From NCBI RefSeq assembly GCF_003287275.1, contig NZ_QEVW01000015.1, forward strand, positions 186,001-250,000: a stretch of DNA of 64,000 nucleotides. Direction: 5' to 3'. The stretch is from Paenibacillus taichungensis. GTDB lineage: Bacteria > Bacillota > Bacilli > Paenibacillales > Paenibacillaceae. This document shows positions 1 through 8,409 of the stretch, piece after piece. Position numbers and translations under genes: made by a program. The notes under the pieces were generated by a model, which made no database searches, was not told where the DNA came from, and saw nothing but the letters and a program-made list of their open reading frames with translations. The first letter of the stretch is position 1. Each line of letters begins with the position of its first letter.

Positions 1-472
1 TCAGCACTCCCCGAATGCTGTTTTGCTGTACTTCACGGTTCAACGTCGCTGTAACTTGTGCGGATACGGTCTGCATCACACTTTTTACGGTAGCTACATT
101 GGATTCATTCATCACATACTTCACCGCCACCGGGCTCGACAAGTCTCCCGCCTGCTGCATGAAACCGGATGGAATCTCGATAATCATGTATACATCCCGG
201 TCCGTCAACATCCGCCTTGCTTCTTCCATAGTTGCCGAGGGTTTGATCGCGAAATTAAGGCCCTCTGCAAGAGACTTTGCCACAGGCTCCGCCGCAGCCC
301 CATCTTCATTTACGATAGTTACTGCAAGCTGATTCATCCGTGCATTTACCTGATCATATCCACTAAGCCAAATGGTATTAAAAAAAACCTGGAACAGTAC
401 GGCTGTAATTAACCCGACCACTGTAGCTCCATTTTTCAAAAACAGAATACTCGTTTGAAAAACACTTTTCAT
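1..472 (-). CDS. YhgE/Pip-type ABC-2-like membrane protein, 3' part beyond the window
   Basis: The reading frame runs off the left edge, so only about the first 157 residues are present. The start at 472 is preferred because AAGGAG lies 9 nt before it; an in-frame ATG at 481 directly abuts the same AAGGAG. Seen: one N-terminal membrane segment (about residues 17-37), followed by an extracytoplasmic stretch with the motif VNEDG. The layout and many residues match the complete paralogue at 43310-44470 (both have NARMN/NDRMN, then VNEDG, then an IEIPSGF/LNIPAGF segment). Members of this family are inner-membrane proteins resembling ABC-2 permeases and are often placed beside TetR regulators; their substrates are mostly unknown. 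The promoter carries twin palindromes, so repression by a local regulator is likely. Confidence 0.8.
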   Translation of the reverse strand, partial: MKSVFQTSILFLKNGATVVGLITAVLFQVFFNTIWLSGYDQVNARMNQLAVTIVNEDGAAAEPVAKSLAEGLNFAIKPSATMEEARRMLTDRDVYMIIEIPSGFMQQAGDLSSPVAVKYVMNESNVATVKSVMQTVSAQVTATLNREVQQNSIRGVL

Positions 473-513
473 ATTATCCATCTCCTTAAGTTGTATAACT
501 TATTCTCGGTCAT

Positions 514-571
514 ATATATCGTATTGATATATAACAATAAGTAATATATCAACACGATATATAAACGTCAA
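514..571 (-). promoter_or_regulatory. Promoter with twin 19-bp operator-like palindromes
   Basis: On the minus strand, TTGACG (566-571) and TATATT (543-548) are spaced by exactly 17 bp. A 19-bp near-palindrome at 544-562 (ATATATCAACACGATATAT) fills the spacer and -10. A second at 514-532 (ATATATCGTATTGATATAT) lies just downstream. The two are reverse complements of each other with one mismatch, and their centres are 30 bp apart, about three helical turns. This is the architecture of a TetR-type repressed promoter for the permease gene starting at 472. The regulator itself is not identified; it may lie outside the window. Confidence 0.7.
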
Positions 572-603
572 TACCTTTTTATTTTTCTTTGTTGGAACAA
601 CAA

Positions 604-647
604 AAAGCCGATACGCTTCTTCACCAAGAAGAATTCATATCGGCTTT
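604..647 (-). terminator. Intrinsic terminator of sdaAB-sdaAA
   Basis: A 10-bp stem AAAGCCGATA/TATCGGCTTT with an inner CTTCTT/AAGAAG stem is followed on the minus strand by TTTTTGTTGTT. It lies about 77 bp past the sdaAA stop. Confidence 0.85.
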
Positions 648-723
648 CATATCATGAGAGAGCAGATCATTACCGTTAATGATTCAGGCTCCACGAGTTA
701 AATTCAGTTCATTTTGATGGGTA

Positions 724-1668
724 TTATGCCTTGGCTTCTGGTTTATTTTCAGCAGGAGTCTCAGCTTCAGCCTCAGGCTCAGCACGCTTCGCCTTTGGTT
801 TGGCAAGCTTCTCCATCATTTTCCGTCCTGTCGGCGTTTGAGCAAGCCCACCTTGGGCCGTTTCACGGTGCCTGCTTGGCATCGCACTGCCCACTTCCAG
901 CATGACATCAATGACTTCGTCAGACGGAATGGCACTACGCACCCCGGCAAGCGCCATATCGGCCGCAGCCAAAGCGGTTACCGCACCCAGTCCGTTACGG
1001 ACGATGCACGGAATTTCCACGAGGCCTGCGACCGGATCGCAGATAAGGCCTAATGTATTTTTTAACGCGAGACCAACCGCATGAACCACTTGCTCCGGCG
1101 TCCCTCCACGCAGCTCCACCATGGCTCCAGCGGCCATACCGATAGCAGAACCCACTTCAGCCTGACAGCCACCCTCTGCACCGGAGATAAATGAATTGTT
1201 GGCAATGACATAACCGATCGCTCCCGCGCAGAACAGACCGTTCACCAGGTGCTCGTCACTCCAGCCAAAACGCTCCTGGGAGCTGATAAATACACCCGGA
1301 ATGATGCCGCAGGAACCGGCTGTCGGTGTCGCAACGATCCGACCCATGGAGGCATTCACTTCCGATACACAAAGGGCATACGCCATGGCCAGTGCAGAGG
1401 CATCTCCAGAACAAGTCTCACCTTTACGAATGTACTCAGCCATTTTTTTGCCATCTCCACCAGTCAAGCCGCTGCGTGATGTCGTATCTTCTGTCAGCCC
1501 TTTGTGTACAGCTTCCTTCATCACCTGGTAGTAATCCGACATCTGCCGCACAACATCCGCTTCCGGGATATTCGTCTCCTGAACCTGCTCTTCGATCATC
1601 AGCTGGGCAATGGTCTTGGACTCTGCTGTACAGATGGTATTCAGTTCATGTAGATGTTTAAACCGCAT
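724..1668 (-). CDS. sdaAA: L-serine dehydratase, iron-sulfur type, alpha subunit
   Basis: The catalytic alpha subunit deaminates L-serine to pyruvate and ammonia in the cytoplasm using a [4Fe-4S] cluster. The protein is 314 residues, slightly longer than the usual about 300. Seen: the family's glycine-rich core (SRSGLTGGDGKKM), the Cys of GSCGIIPG, and the pair of cysteines in CDPVAGLVEIPC; these match the cluster ligands known for the family. The last about 25 residues are a low-complexity Ala/Glu/Pro/Lys tail that is not part of the enzyme fold. The gene overlaps the end of sdaAB by 11 bp, so the two are translationally coupled. They share the upstream glycine riboswitch and the terminator at 604-647. 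Confidence 0.95.
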   Translation of the reverse strand: MRFKHLHELNTICTAESKTIAQLMIEEQVQETNIPEADVVRQMSDYYQVMKEAVHKGLTEDTTSRSGLTGGDGKKMAEYIRKGETCSGDASALAMAYALCVSEVNASMGRIVATPTAGSCGIIPGVFISSQERFGWSDEHLVNGLFCAGAIGYVIANNSFISGAEGGCQAEVGSAIGMAAGAMVELRGGTPEQVVHAVGLALKNTLGLICDPVAGLVEIPCIVRNGLGAVTALAAADMALAGVRSAIPSDEVIDVMLEVGSAMPSRHRETAQGGLAQTPTGRKMMEKLAKPKAKRAEPEAEAETPAENKPEAKA

Positions 1669-2347
1669 CAGGCTCGACCCCTCTCTTCAAATCAATCACG
1701 CGAATGTCCAGCATATGATCCAGCGACCGCAGGCGGTTCAACATCTCAGGATTCGGCACACCATCCATCTCCATCGCTGTCAGTGCTTCACCATCCCGGG
1801 CTTTCCGATCCACTTGCATGTACCCGATGTTCACCCCGGACGAACTGATGGTGGAGGTTACCGAAGCGAGCACCCCTGCTTTGTCCGAATGTCGCAGTAC
1901 AAGTGTGGGGAACTCTCCGCTGATCTGTACACGAAAATCATTCAATGCATGCACGGAAACACTGCCCCCGCCGATGGAAGCACCAATTAATGAGCATTCA
2001 CGGTCTCCGTGCCACAGCTCAATCTTAACCGTATTGGGATGAGGAGCAGGCAGGCCGCTTGTGAAAAACTCTACCTCCATACCCGCTTCCTCTGCATATT
2101 GTTCTGCATCCGGTATACGTGGATCATCAGTCACATAATCAAGCAGGCCACCAATCAACGCAAGATCCGTACCATGCCCCTGATACGTATCAGCAAACGA
2201 GCCGTATAGAGTTAATCGGGCGCGTTCAGGCGTGCATCCCAGCCACTGACGGGCAATTCGCCCCAATCTTGCCGCTCCAGCCGTATGTGAACTTGATGGA
2301 CCTGTCATGGACGGACCAATAATTGAAAAAACGTCTTTAAAACGCAT
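1658..2347 (-). CDS. sdaAB: L-serine dehydratase, iron-sulfur type, beta subunit
   Basis: The regulatory and structural beta subunit of the two-chain L-serine dehydratase. The start at 2347 is chosen because GGAGGG lies 6 nt upstream; the open frame extends further but without a better site. The 229-residue product begins with the family signature GPSMTGPSSSHTAGAARLG (about residues 11-29), followed by the beta domain, and ends with an ACT domain (about residues 150-220; region PTLVLRHSDKAGVLASV). ACT domains commonly bind amino acids. It is the first gene of the sdaAB-sdaAA operon. Its leader contains a tandem glycine aptamer and a terminator hairpin, so expression should respond to glycine. 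Confidence 0.95.
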   Translation of the reverse strand: MRFKDVFSIIGPSMTGPSSSHTAGAARLGRIARQWLGCTPERARLTLYGSFADTYQGHGTDLALIGGLLDYVTDDPRIPDAEQYAEEAGMEVEFFTSGLPAPHPNTVKIELWHGDRECSLIGASIGGGSVSVHALNDFRVQISGEFPTLVLRHSDKAGVLASVTSTISSSGVNIGYMQVDRKARDGEALTAMEMDGVPNPEMLNRLRSLDHMLDIRVIDLKRGVEPDAV

Positions 2348-2430
2348 CGCAAACCCTCCATTTATAATCGTCATTTTCATCCAGACGTACACCCATAATG
2401 TTCCTTTATTACTGAATGATGACATGAGAA

Positions 2431-2468
2431 AAGGACAGAAGAAGGCCCTAGGCCCTCTCTCTGTCCTC
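2431..2468 (-). terminator. Riboswitch expression-platform terminator
   Basis: GGACAGA/TCTGTCC stem (2460-2466 with 2433-2439) followed on the minus strand by TTTTCT, placed directly after the second glycine aptamer and about 85 bp before sdaAB. It probably forms when glycine is absent, which is the usual logic of glycine riboswitches. The alternative antiterminator pairing was not worked out. Confidence 0.75.
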
Positions 2469-2730
2469 GATACCTGAGAGTTTCATGATAAGCAGCGCGG
2501 CGGATCGATGCATTCCTGTATTCACAGGTGATGTCACCCTGCACACCGTGCTGCTTGACCATATACCCCTTGGGTGGCGCAGTTCGCGCACTCTCCAGAG
2601 TTGCGTCCAACGATGGTACATTTACCTGAGAGATTAACCGCTGCGCCGGGTGCGTAGCAGCTTGCTCCTTCGGTGCCCGACAGCTGCCATTTTACTCGAC
2701 AAGCTCAGGTCTCTCCCGCTCGCTATCATT
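2467..2730 (-). promoter_or_regulatory. Tandem glycine riboswitch
   Basis: Read on the minus strand, aptamer 1 shows GGGAGAGACC, the strongly conserved CACCGAAGGAGCAA and a closing CTCTCAGG. A short linker follows, then aptamer 2 with CTGGAGAGTGCGCG, GCCACCCAAGGGG and again ACTCTCAGGTA. These are the hallmark blocks of the gcvT-type glycine riboswitch in its cooperative two-aptamer form. It precedes sdaAB-sdaAA rather than the glycine cleavage operon. This suggests that excess glycine, convertible to serine by GlyA, is drained to pyruvate. Confidence 0.93.
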
Positions 2731-2796
2731 CGCTGTATGGAACCATTCTGATCTTGTACCAGAACGATAATTGAAGTTTTTAATACTTTCTCATTA

Positions 2797-2825
2797 AGAT
2801 TAATCGACCGGAAGATCAGTGTCAA
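2797..2825 (-). promoter_or_regulatory. Probable sdaAB promoter
   Basis: TTGACA (2820-2825) and TAATCT (2797-2802) are separated by 17 bp on the minus strand, about 70 bp before the first glycine aptamer. The -35 is perfect, the -10 weak. Nothing else recognisable was seen between here and 3071. Confidence 0.55.
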
Positions 2826-3071
2826 CAAACTTAACGATTTCTTAGCGAATATTTGCTTATTCCCATTTTATACACAAGATAAACGAATAAACTGTAAACT
2901 TTCATCACATGAATGTGTTAATGCGTTTCATCTCGAAAGCGTATACATTTTTCATTTTCTATTAGCCAATATCTGTGTTTAATACTATTTATGTTATGTT
3001 CCACTGAACGGTTCGGGTATTCAGGCAACCTTTATTCTGTACTAGAACTGTATTTGCCGTATTCCTGCCTT

Positions 3072-4361
3072 TCACCCCACCATTGCCTTGGGCTTCGCCG
3101 GTTCATCGTAATATCTGCTTCGGGAAGGAAACATGCTCGTCACCCACAAGCCCAACGCTGCCAGCACCATAACCCCGGATACAACCGTATATACCATACG
3201 AAGCGACAACCGCTCTGCCACTACGCCTGCAATCAAAATGGAAGCCACCTGTAGCACACTTAACACCAGTCCAAGTACACTGCTCATTCGCCCCATCAGA
3301 TCGACAGGGATATTATTTTGATAAAAAGTAACCAGGCCCGTATTCGCCAGTGCCGAGCACAGACCGAGCAGAATAAAGGCAACCGCCGCCAGTTCAAACG
3401 AGAATGAACGGGCAAACAGGAAATAACCTAGCGCAACCAGAAGTACACCGCCACCCATCATGTGACGGATCGGCAAATGTTTGGCGAACAGCCAAACCAG
3501 CATGGAGCCTGCCAAATAACCGATGCCGGTGATACTCATTAATGCTCCGTACTGCGCTTCAGGCAGGTTCATCACCTGACGGATAAATACCACTTCCTGG
3601 GCATCCAGCGACATGCCGACGACCAGAATAATCTGGAACAGCGCATATATACCGACCACGTAGCCCGACTTCTGGCTGAAGCTCAGTACAGCTCTCCAAT
3701 CCTGGGCAATCATCCGAGGTGTCAGTCTGCTTCCCGTCCCTATATTCTGTTCTCCAATGCCCAGTTTGGGAAGAAACATTAGAATCAACGCAGAAGCAGC
3801 AAAGGAAATCGCATTGGCATAAATGGCTGCCGCCGGAGATAGATAAATCAGCATCACTCCTGCAACTGCTGGGCCGGTAATAAATGCCCCTGAGCTGATC
3901 AGGGCTTGTAGGGAATTGAAGCGCTTGCGCCGTTCAGCAGGTACCAACCGGGTAATGTATACCTGAGAGGAAGGGACAAATATAGATGAAGACATGCTGA
4001 TCAAAAACATCACTGCATACATCATCCATAGGCTGGACATCAGTGGGAGCGCCGCCACCAACAATGCCCGTAGCATATCAGCACCAATCATCAGCTGTCG
4101 CTGATCATAACGATCAATCAGGCTGCCTGACCAAAACTTAGTGCACACCGAAGCAATCGGCGAGATAATCCACAACCCTGCGACTGCCGCTGGAGACTGT
4201 GTCATATTCAATACCATCAGGTTAATCGCCACAATATATATGAAATCACCCAGATTGGATATGCCCACTCCGCTAAGTAGCAATCCGGCATGCTTCCAGC
4301 CACCAGACTGCCCCTTCGATGCAACTCTCTTTGCACGAATGTTCTTCATAGCGCTACCCAC
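3072..4361 (-). CDS. Major facilitator superfamily transporter
   Basis: A 429-residue polytopic membrane protein with about 12 hydrophobic segments, typical of MFS efflux or solute carriers. The loop between helices 2 and 3 carries KFWSGSLIDRYDQRQLM, the MFS motif-A region (G-x-x-x-D-R). The N-terminus has a short basic cytoplasmic lead (KNIRAKRVASK). The family resembles the MFS_3/enterobactin-exporter-like drug efflux group, but the substrate cannot be told. The 4361 start is a GTG; an in-frame ATG at 4349 is an equally possible start, and both have only weak ribosome sites. It is transcribed in the same direction as the phosphotransferase gene ending 17 bp upstream of it, so co-transcription is possible. 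Confidence 0.85.
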   Translation of the reverse strand: MGSAMKNIRAKRVASKGQSGGWKHAGLLLSGVGISNLGDFIYIVAINLMVLNMTQSPAAVAGLWIISPIASVCTKFWSGSLIDRYDQRQLMIGADMLRALLVAALPLMSSLWMMYAVMFLISMSSSIFVPSSQVYITRLVPAERRKRFNSLQALISSGAFITGPAVAGVMLIYLSPAAAIYANAISFAASALILMFLPKLGIGEQNIGTGSRLTPRMIAQDWRAVLSFSQKSGYVVGIYALFQIILVVGMSLDAQEVVFIRQVMNLPEAQYGALMSITGIGYLAGSMLVWLFAKHLPIRHMMGGGVLLVALGYFLFARSFSFELAAVAFILLGLCSALANTGLVTFYQNNIPVDLMGRMSSVLGLVLSVLQVASILIAGVVAERLSLRMVYTVVSGVMVLAALGLWVTSMFPSRSRYYDEPAKPKAMVG

Positions 4362-4378
4362 CCACTAGAAATCACAAA

Positions 4379-5476
4379 TTATAACTCATAGAAAATACTC
4401 TCGTTCTGTACATATGGTTTGCAAAATTTACTGCATATAAGAGGCATTCGCTCTTTCATCCATTCGTACCTGGACTCATTCTCCATCTGGAATGCAAAAT
4501 AGCCGAACGTAAAGATCAGCATGAATCCTTCCATTAAACGAATATCACGCTTCGTTAGTGGTCCTGTCTTCTCACTATAACCCGATAGGAAGACATCCCG
4601 TTCCTCCCGATTGAAAATAAGAGCCGCACCTCCGGCATCAAATAGATAGTAGCCATAACCGTATAAACAAAAATCAATCATGGATATCCCCTGTTCCGTC
4701 ACTAACAGATTGCCGCGGGTGATGTCCCCGTGAATCACTCCCCATGTCTCGGCATTGTGCGGATACGTTTCGAGTTGACCGTTAATGTTCTCAAACGTCT
4801 TGCGAATCAAATCGAAATCTTCAGGAGTAAAGATGCCACGTCTAACGCCTTCCTCCAATTGTTCCAGCATGACCAGATTCTCTTTGATCGAGCCATAGGC
4901 TGGTCTTACTTCTGTATGCTCCAAGGCAGGGCTGTCGCTATCGGTATACATCTCTGCGATGATCGCCTTATCAGCATGCTGATCACGGTCATTCATCTGC
5001 TGTCCGCTTTCAGACTTCAGTGAACCCACCTGTGGCTCAGGAGCTCCCGTTGGTCGTCGTCCATATTGGTGCAACGTCTGCAACTGTACGCCCAAATCAT
5101 GAATCTGCGCTGTTGTCAGACGTTCTCCCTGCTTGATATCCCTGCCCTCAATCCACTCCAAAACGGTACAACAGATCTCTTCCCCTGTTTCGTCCAACCA
5201 GACGGTGACCCACTCATCCGCTTTATTGCGTATAGGTTTCTGCACTCGCAACGGGCTGGTAGCCCGTAATTCATGAAGTAGGCTCATCTCCGCTTCAAGT
5301 GCAGGTCGTGTATGCTGAATGCCCGTCATGCTTGCAAAAGCGGCTTTATGTATACGCAATAGGTACTTCTGTCCGGTTGAATCATCAACCACCTGATACG
5401 TTAAGTTTTCATTATGTCGGATAAAGGAAACCGAGGGCTTTTCAATGGTATAATGCGAGACAATTTCAGTTGCCAT
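4379..5476 (-). CDS. APH/CotS-type phosphotransferase family protein
   Basis: The 365-residue protein has a protein-kinase-like aminoglycoside phosphotransferase fold. Seen: N-lobe with YLLRIHK (Lys expected to bind ATP), then in the C-lobe the Brenner-type motif VIHGDITRGNLLV (catalytic Asp, Asn for Mg) and MIDFCLYGYG with the metal-binding Asp of the DFG-equivalent. The family includes homoserine kinase II, choline kinase, spore-coat CotS and antibiotic kinases; the substrate here is unknown. The obvious Shine-Dalgarno (AAGGAG) lies about 35 nt before the ATG at 5476, unusually far. The only in-frame codons between are non-standard starts such as ATA or ATT, so the true start is uncertain. 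Confidence 0.8.
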   Translation of the reverse strand: MATEIVSHYTIEKPSVSFIRHNENLTYQVVDDSTGQKYLLRIHKAAFASMTGIQHTRPALEAEMSLLHELRATSPLRVQKPIRNKADEWVTVWLDETGEEICCTVLEWIEGRDIKQGERLTTAQIHDLGVQLQTLHQYGRRPTGAPEPQVGSLKSESGQQMNDRDQHADKAIIAEMYTDSDSPALEHTEVRPAYGSIKENLVMLEQLEEGVRRGIFTPEDFDLIRKTFENINGQLETYPHNAETWGVIHGDITRGNLLVTEQGISMIDFCLYGYGYYLFDAGGAALIFNREERDVFLSGYSEKTGPLTKRDIRLMEGFMLIFTFGYFAFQMENESRYEWMKERMPLICSKFCKPYVQNESIFYEL

Positions 5477-5610
5477 GGCGTCATGGGAAATTTTATGGGT
5501 AGTTATGAGTCACATCTCCTTCTTTTATCAGATGAAAGGTAGTGTTTACAAATATCGTAGCATGATTGTTTTTATTTTGGCAAACTATTCCATATATCTG
5601 ATGATGTAAA

Positions 5611-5652
5611 AAAGCATAACCCCCGAACGACCTCGCCCGAGTGTTATGCTTC
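5611..5652 (-). terminator. Intrinsic terminator after pstB
   Basis: Stem AAGCATAAC/GTTATGCTT with a GC-rich loop, followed on the minus strand by TTTTTTAC. It ends the pstSCAB transcript. Confidence 0.85.
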
Positions 5653-5703
5653 CTTCTATCTCTATAAATCTATCTCGATCTCATACTCCATCCAATATAA
5701 CCG

Positions 5704-6459
5704 TTAACCGAACCGTCCCATAATATATTCTTGAGTCAGACGATTGTCCGGATTGGTGAAAATATGCTCCGTATCTCCGTGCTCAACCATGCTTCCCAGA
5801 TAAAAATAAGCCGTATAATCCGAGATGCGTGCCGCTTGCTGCATATTATGGGTAACAATTACGATCCGAAGCTCCTTCTTGAGCTCCGAGATCAACTCCT
5901 CCACCTTACCCGTTGATACCGGGTCAAGCGCAGATGCCGGCTCATCGAGCAGCAAAATCTGCGGATCAACCGACAACGCGCGGGCGATACAGAGCCGCTG
6001 CTGTTGTCCACCCGAAAGGGCCAGGGCAGACTCGTTCAGTCTGTCCTTCACTTCGTCCCAGAGCGCAGCACGGCGCAAGCTTTTTTCCACAATTTCATCC
6101 AGTGCCTTCTTGTTCTTGATACCGCGGTAGCGGGGGCCAAACGCGATATTATTATAAATGGATTTGTGGAAAGGATTGGGCTTCTGCCATACCATACCAA
6201 TCTTCTGGCGAAGCTTGATTACATCCGTGCCCGGCTCGTTCAGATCATTACCATCCATCCAGATATGTCCCTCGGTGCGGGAACCGGCAATTTCGTCATT
6301 CATCCGGTTGAGCGACCGCAGGAACGTGGATTTACCACAGCCGGATGGTCCAATGAGTGCCGTTACACTGGCTTCGGGAAACGTCAGGCTGATCTGTTTA
6401 ACTGCCTGAAAATGCCCATAATATATGCTTAACTGTTCCGTACCAAAAGGTATGGCCAT
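5704..6459 (-). CDS. pstB: Phosphate ABC transporter ATP-binding protein
   Basis: The ATPase of the high-affinity phosphate importer PstSCAB, 251 residues, the normal length. Seen: Walker A GPSGCGKST (about residues 37-45), Q-loop WQKPNPF, signature LSGGQQQRL, Walker B ILLLDEPASALDP and switch His in VTHNMQQAARISD. The MQQAARIS segment is characteristic of PstB. AAGGAGG precedes the ATG. It lies 12 bp downstream of pstA and is the last gene of the operon. No phoU follows; a terminator comes next. Confidence 0.97.
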   Translation of the reverse strand: MAIPFGTEQLSIYYGHFQAVKQISLTFPEASVTALIGPSGCGKSTFLRSLNRMNDEIAGSRTEGHIWMDGNDLNEPGTDVIKLRQKIGMVWQKPNPFHKSIYNNIAFGPRYRGIKNKKALDEIVEKSLRRAALWDEVKDRLNESALALSGGQQQRLCIARALSVDPQILLLDEPASALDPVSTGKVEELISELKKELRIVIVTHNMQQAARISDYTAYFYLGSMVEHGDTEHIFTNPDNRLTQEYIMGRFG

Positions 6460-6471
6460 GTTGGTTCCTCC

Positions 6472-7365
6472 TTATTTCGAAGCTGTCATACGGCGGTAAA
6501 CCACCCGACCGATCCAGCGTGCACTCAGATTGAACGCTAGTACGAGAAGTACAAGCACGGCTGAAGCGCCAGCTGCTACTTCTTTGGAATCCGGGCCAAT
6601 GCCTTCACTGTTTACTTTCCAGATGTGCACGGCCAGCGTCTCTGCCGGACGCAATGGATTGATTGGAGATCTTGGACTCGTTGGATTCCAGTCCGTGAAG
6701 TCCAACGGTGGACTACTCATACCCGCTGTGAACATCAGGGCTGCTGCTTCACCGAAGATCCGGCCCGATGCCAGGATCGTACCCGTGATTAAGCTTGGCA
6801 ATGCCACAGGCAGCAGAATGGAGGTGATAATTTTCCATTTGGACAATCCGAGTGCAAGACCCGCTTCCTTCTGCTCTTTCGGAACGGCCCGGAACGCTTG
6901 CTCTGTTGTCCGCACCATAAGTGGAAGATTGAATATAGCCAAGGCCATGGCACCCGATAATAAGGAGAATCCAAGACCAAATGTATTAACAATTAACAAG
7001 AGTCCGAACAAACCAATAACGATAGACGGGAACGAGGATAACACTTCGACAACGAGTCGAATAAAACTTGTGATCCGGCCCGGCTTGGCGTACTCAGCCA
7101 TATAAATACCGCCGCCCCATCCGAGCGGAATCGTAATAATCAATGTCAGGACAAGCAGGAATATCGAGTTGAATAATTGCGGTCCAATCCCGCCTCCACC
7201 TTTGAGCAACTGTGGTGCACTGGTCAGGAAGTGCCAGTTAATCTGTCCGATTCCACGTACCAGAATGAAGCCAAGCAAACCGAGCAAGAGAACAACAATG
7301 AACAGCGCCAGAACAACGATAATGGATGTGGCAACTTTATCTACCGTTTTAGCCTTCATTTTCAT
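6472..7365 (-). CDS. pstA: Phosphate ABC transporter permease PstA
   Basis: One of two membrane subunits of the phosphate importer, 297 residues with six predicted helices. The cytoplasmic coupling loop ALGLSKWKIITSILLPVALP (EAA-type motif) is clear, and EAAALMFTAG is typical of PstA. The ATG overlaps the pstC stop as ATGA, with AGGAGG 8 nt upstream, so translation is coupled to pstC. Confidence 0.96.
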   Translation of the reverse strand: MKMKAKTVDKVATSIIVVLALFIVVLLLGLLGFILVRGIGQINWHFLTSAPQLLKGGGGIGPQLFNSIFLLVLTLIITIPLGWGGGIYMAEYAKPGRITSFIRLVVEVLSSFPSIVIGLFGLLLIVNTFGLGFSLLSGAMALAIFNLPLMVRTTEQAFRAVPKEQKEAGLALGLSKWKIITSILLPVALPSLITGTILASGRIFGEAAALMFTAGMSSPPLDFTDWNPTSPRSPINPLRPAETLAVHIWKVNSEGIGPDSKEVAAGASAVLVLLVLAFNLSARWIGRVVYRRMTASK

Positions 7366-8270
7366 ACCCGGTTCCTCCTTTCAAGCAGGCGAACCAGAAT
7401 GACAAAGACAAAGGTCATCACCAGCAGGACAAGCGCCATACTCCACAGTGCATTATTATGAACAGATCCCATCGTGGTGTTACCCATACTCAGGGTGATT
7501 ACACTCGTTAACGTTGAAGCCGATTCGAGCAGTGATGTCGGTACATGCGGTGCATTCCCGATAACCATCTGTACGGCAAGAGCTTCACCAAATGCGCGAG
7601 CCATACCCAGTACGATCCCTGTCAGTAAAGCTGGAAGAACCGTCGGGATAATGACACGGTAGATCGTTTGCCAGCGGGTTGCACCCAGTGCGTAGGATGA
7701 TTCACGCAGACCTTTCGGCAGTGCAGACAGTGCATCTGCCATAATGCTTGTTACGGTAGGCAAAATCATAACAGACAGAACCAAACATCCGGCTGCAATC
7801 CCGACGCCGGCTCCGCCAAACATGCTGCGCAATAAAGGAACGATCACACTGAGACCGATAAACCCGTACACTACGGAAGGAATACCGGACAGCAACTCAA
7901 TCGCAGGTTGCAATATCTTTTTACCTTTACCTGGTACAATCTCGGTCATGAAGAGCGCTGCACACAAGCTAAGCGGACTTGCAATCAGAGCTGCAAGCAA
8001 AGTTGTTATGAATGAACCGGTAATGAACGGCAACGCTCCGTAGGCAGCGGGTTCCCCCGTTGGATTCCACGTTTTTCCGGATAAAAATTCGCGTAAACTT
8101 ACGCCATTCTGGAAAAAGGTCGACAAGCCTTTGGACGCTACAAAATAAACGATGGAAAACATGACAACGATCAGGAAAACGACACAAATCGACGTATAGA
8201 TCCGTCCCGTCCACTCTTCCCAATAATGCTTCTCTCTCAAGGGCCGGCGTGGTTTCAACTTGTTGTTCAT
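7362..8270 (-). CDS. pstC: Phosphate ABC transporter permease PstC
   Basis: Partner permease of PstA with six predicted helices; 302 residues from the start used here. The EAA loop YALGATRWQTIYRVIIPTVL and the downstream GMARAFGEALAVQMVIGN segment are diagnostic for PstC. The start is not settled. ATG 8270 has GGGGG 7 nt upstream, while ATG 8297 has AGAAGG 9 nt upstream and would add nine residues. An ATG at 8306 is less likely. The gene follows pstS by about 100 bp. Confidence 0.95.
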   Translation of the reverse strand: MNNKLKPRRPLREKHYWEEWTGRIYTSICVVFLIVVMFSIVYFVASKGLSTFFQNGVSLREFLSGKTWNPTGEPAAYGALPFITGSFITTLLAALIASPLSLCAALFMTEIVPGKGKKILQPAIELLSGIPSVVYGFIGLSVIVPLLRSMFGGAGVGIAAGCLVLSVMILPTVTSIMADALSALPKGLRESSYALGATRWQTIYRVIIPTVLPALLTGIVLGMARAFGEALAVQMVIGNAPHVPTSLLESASTLTSVITLSMGNTTMGSVHNNALWSMALVLLVMTFVFVILVRLLERRNRV

Positions 8271-8409
8271 TACCGTTCCCCCTTCGGTCTGTTCCATAAC
8301 AACCATCCTTCTATAGTAGAATTCATAAATATGGGATTATTCCAGAGCAAACCGCGCAAAGAGGCAGGACCTGGGTCCGCCTCTCTCGCTGTATGCGCAA
8401 GTTCAAAGA

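Noticed and set aside
2377..2828. Open frames on the minus strand upstream of sdaAB
   Set aside because: They overlie the tandem glycine riboswitch, whose conserved blocks explain the sequence; no ribosome site fits them.
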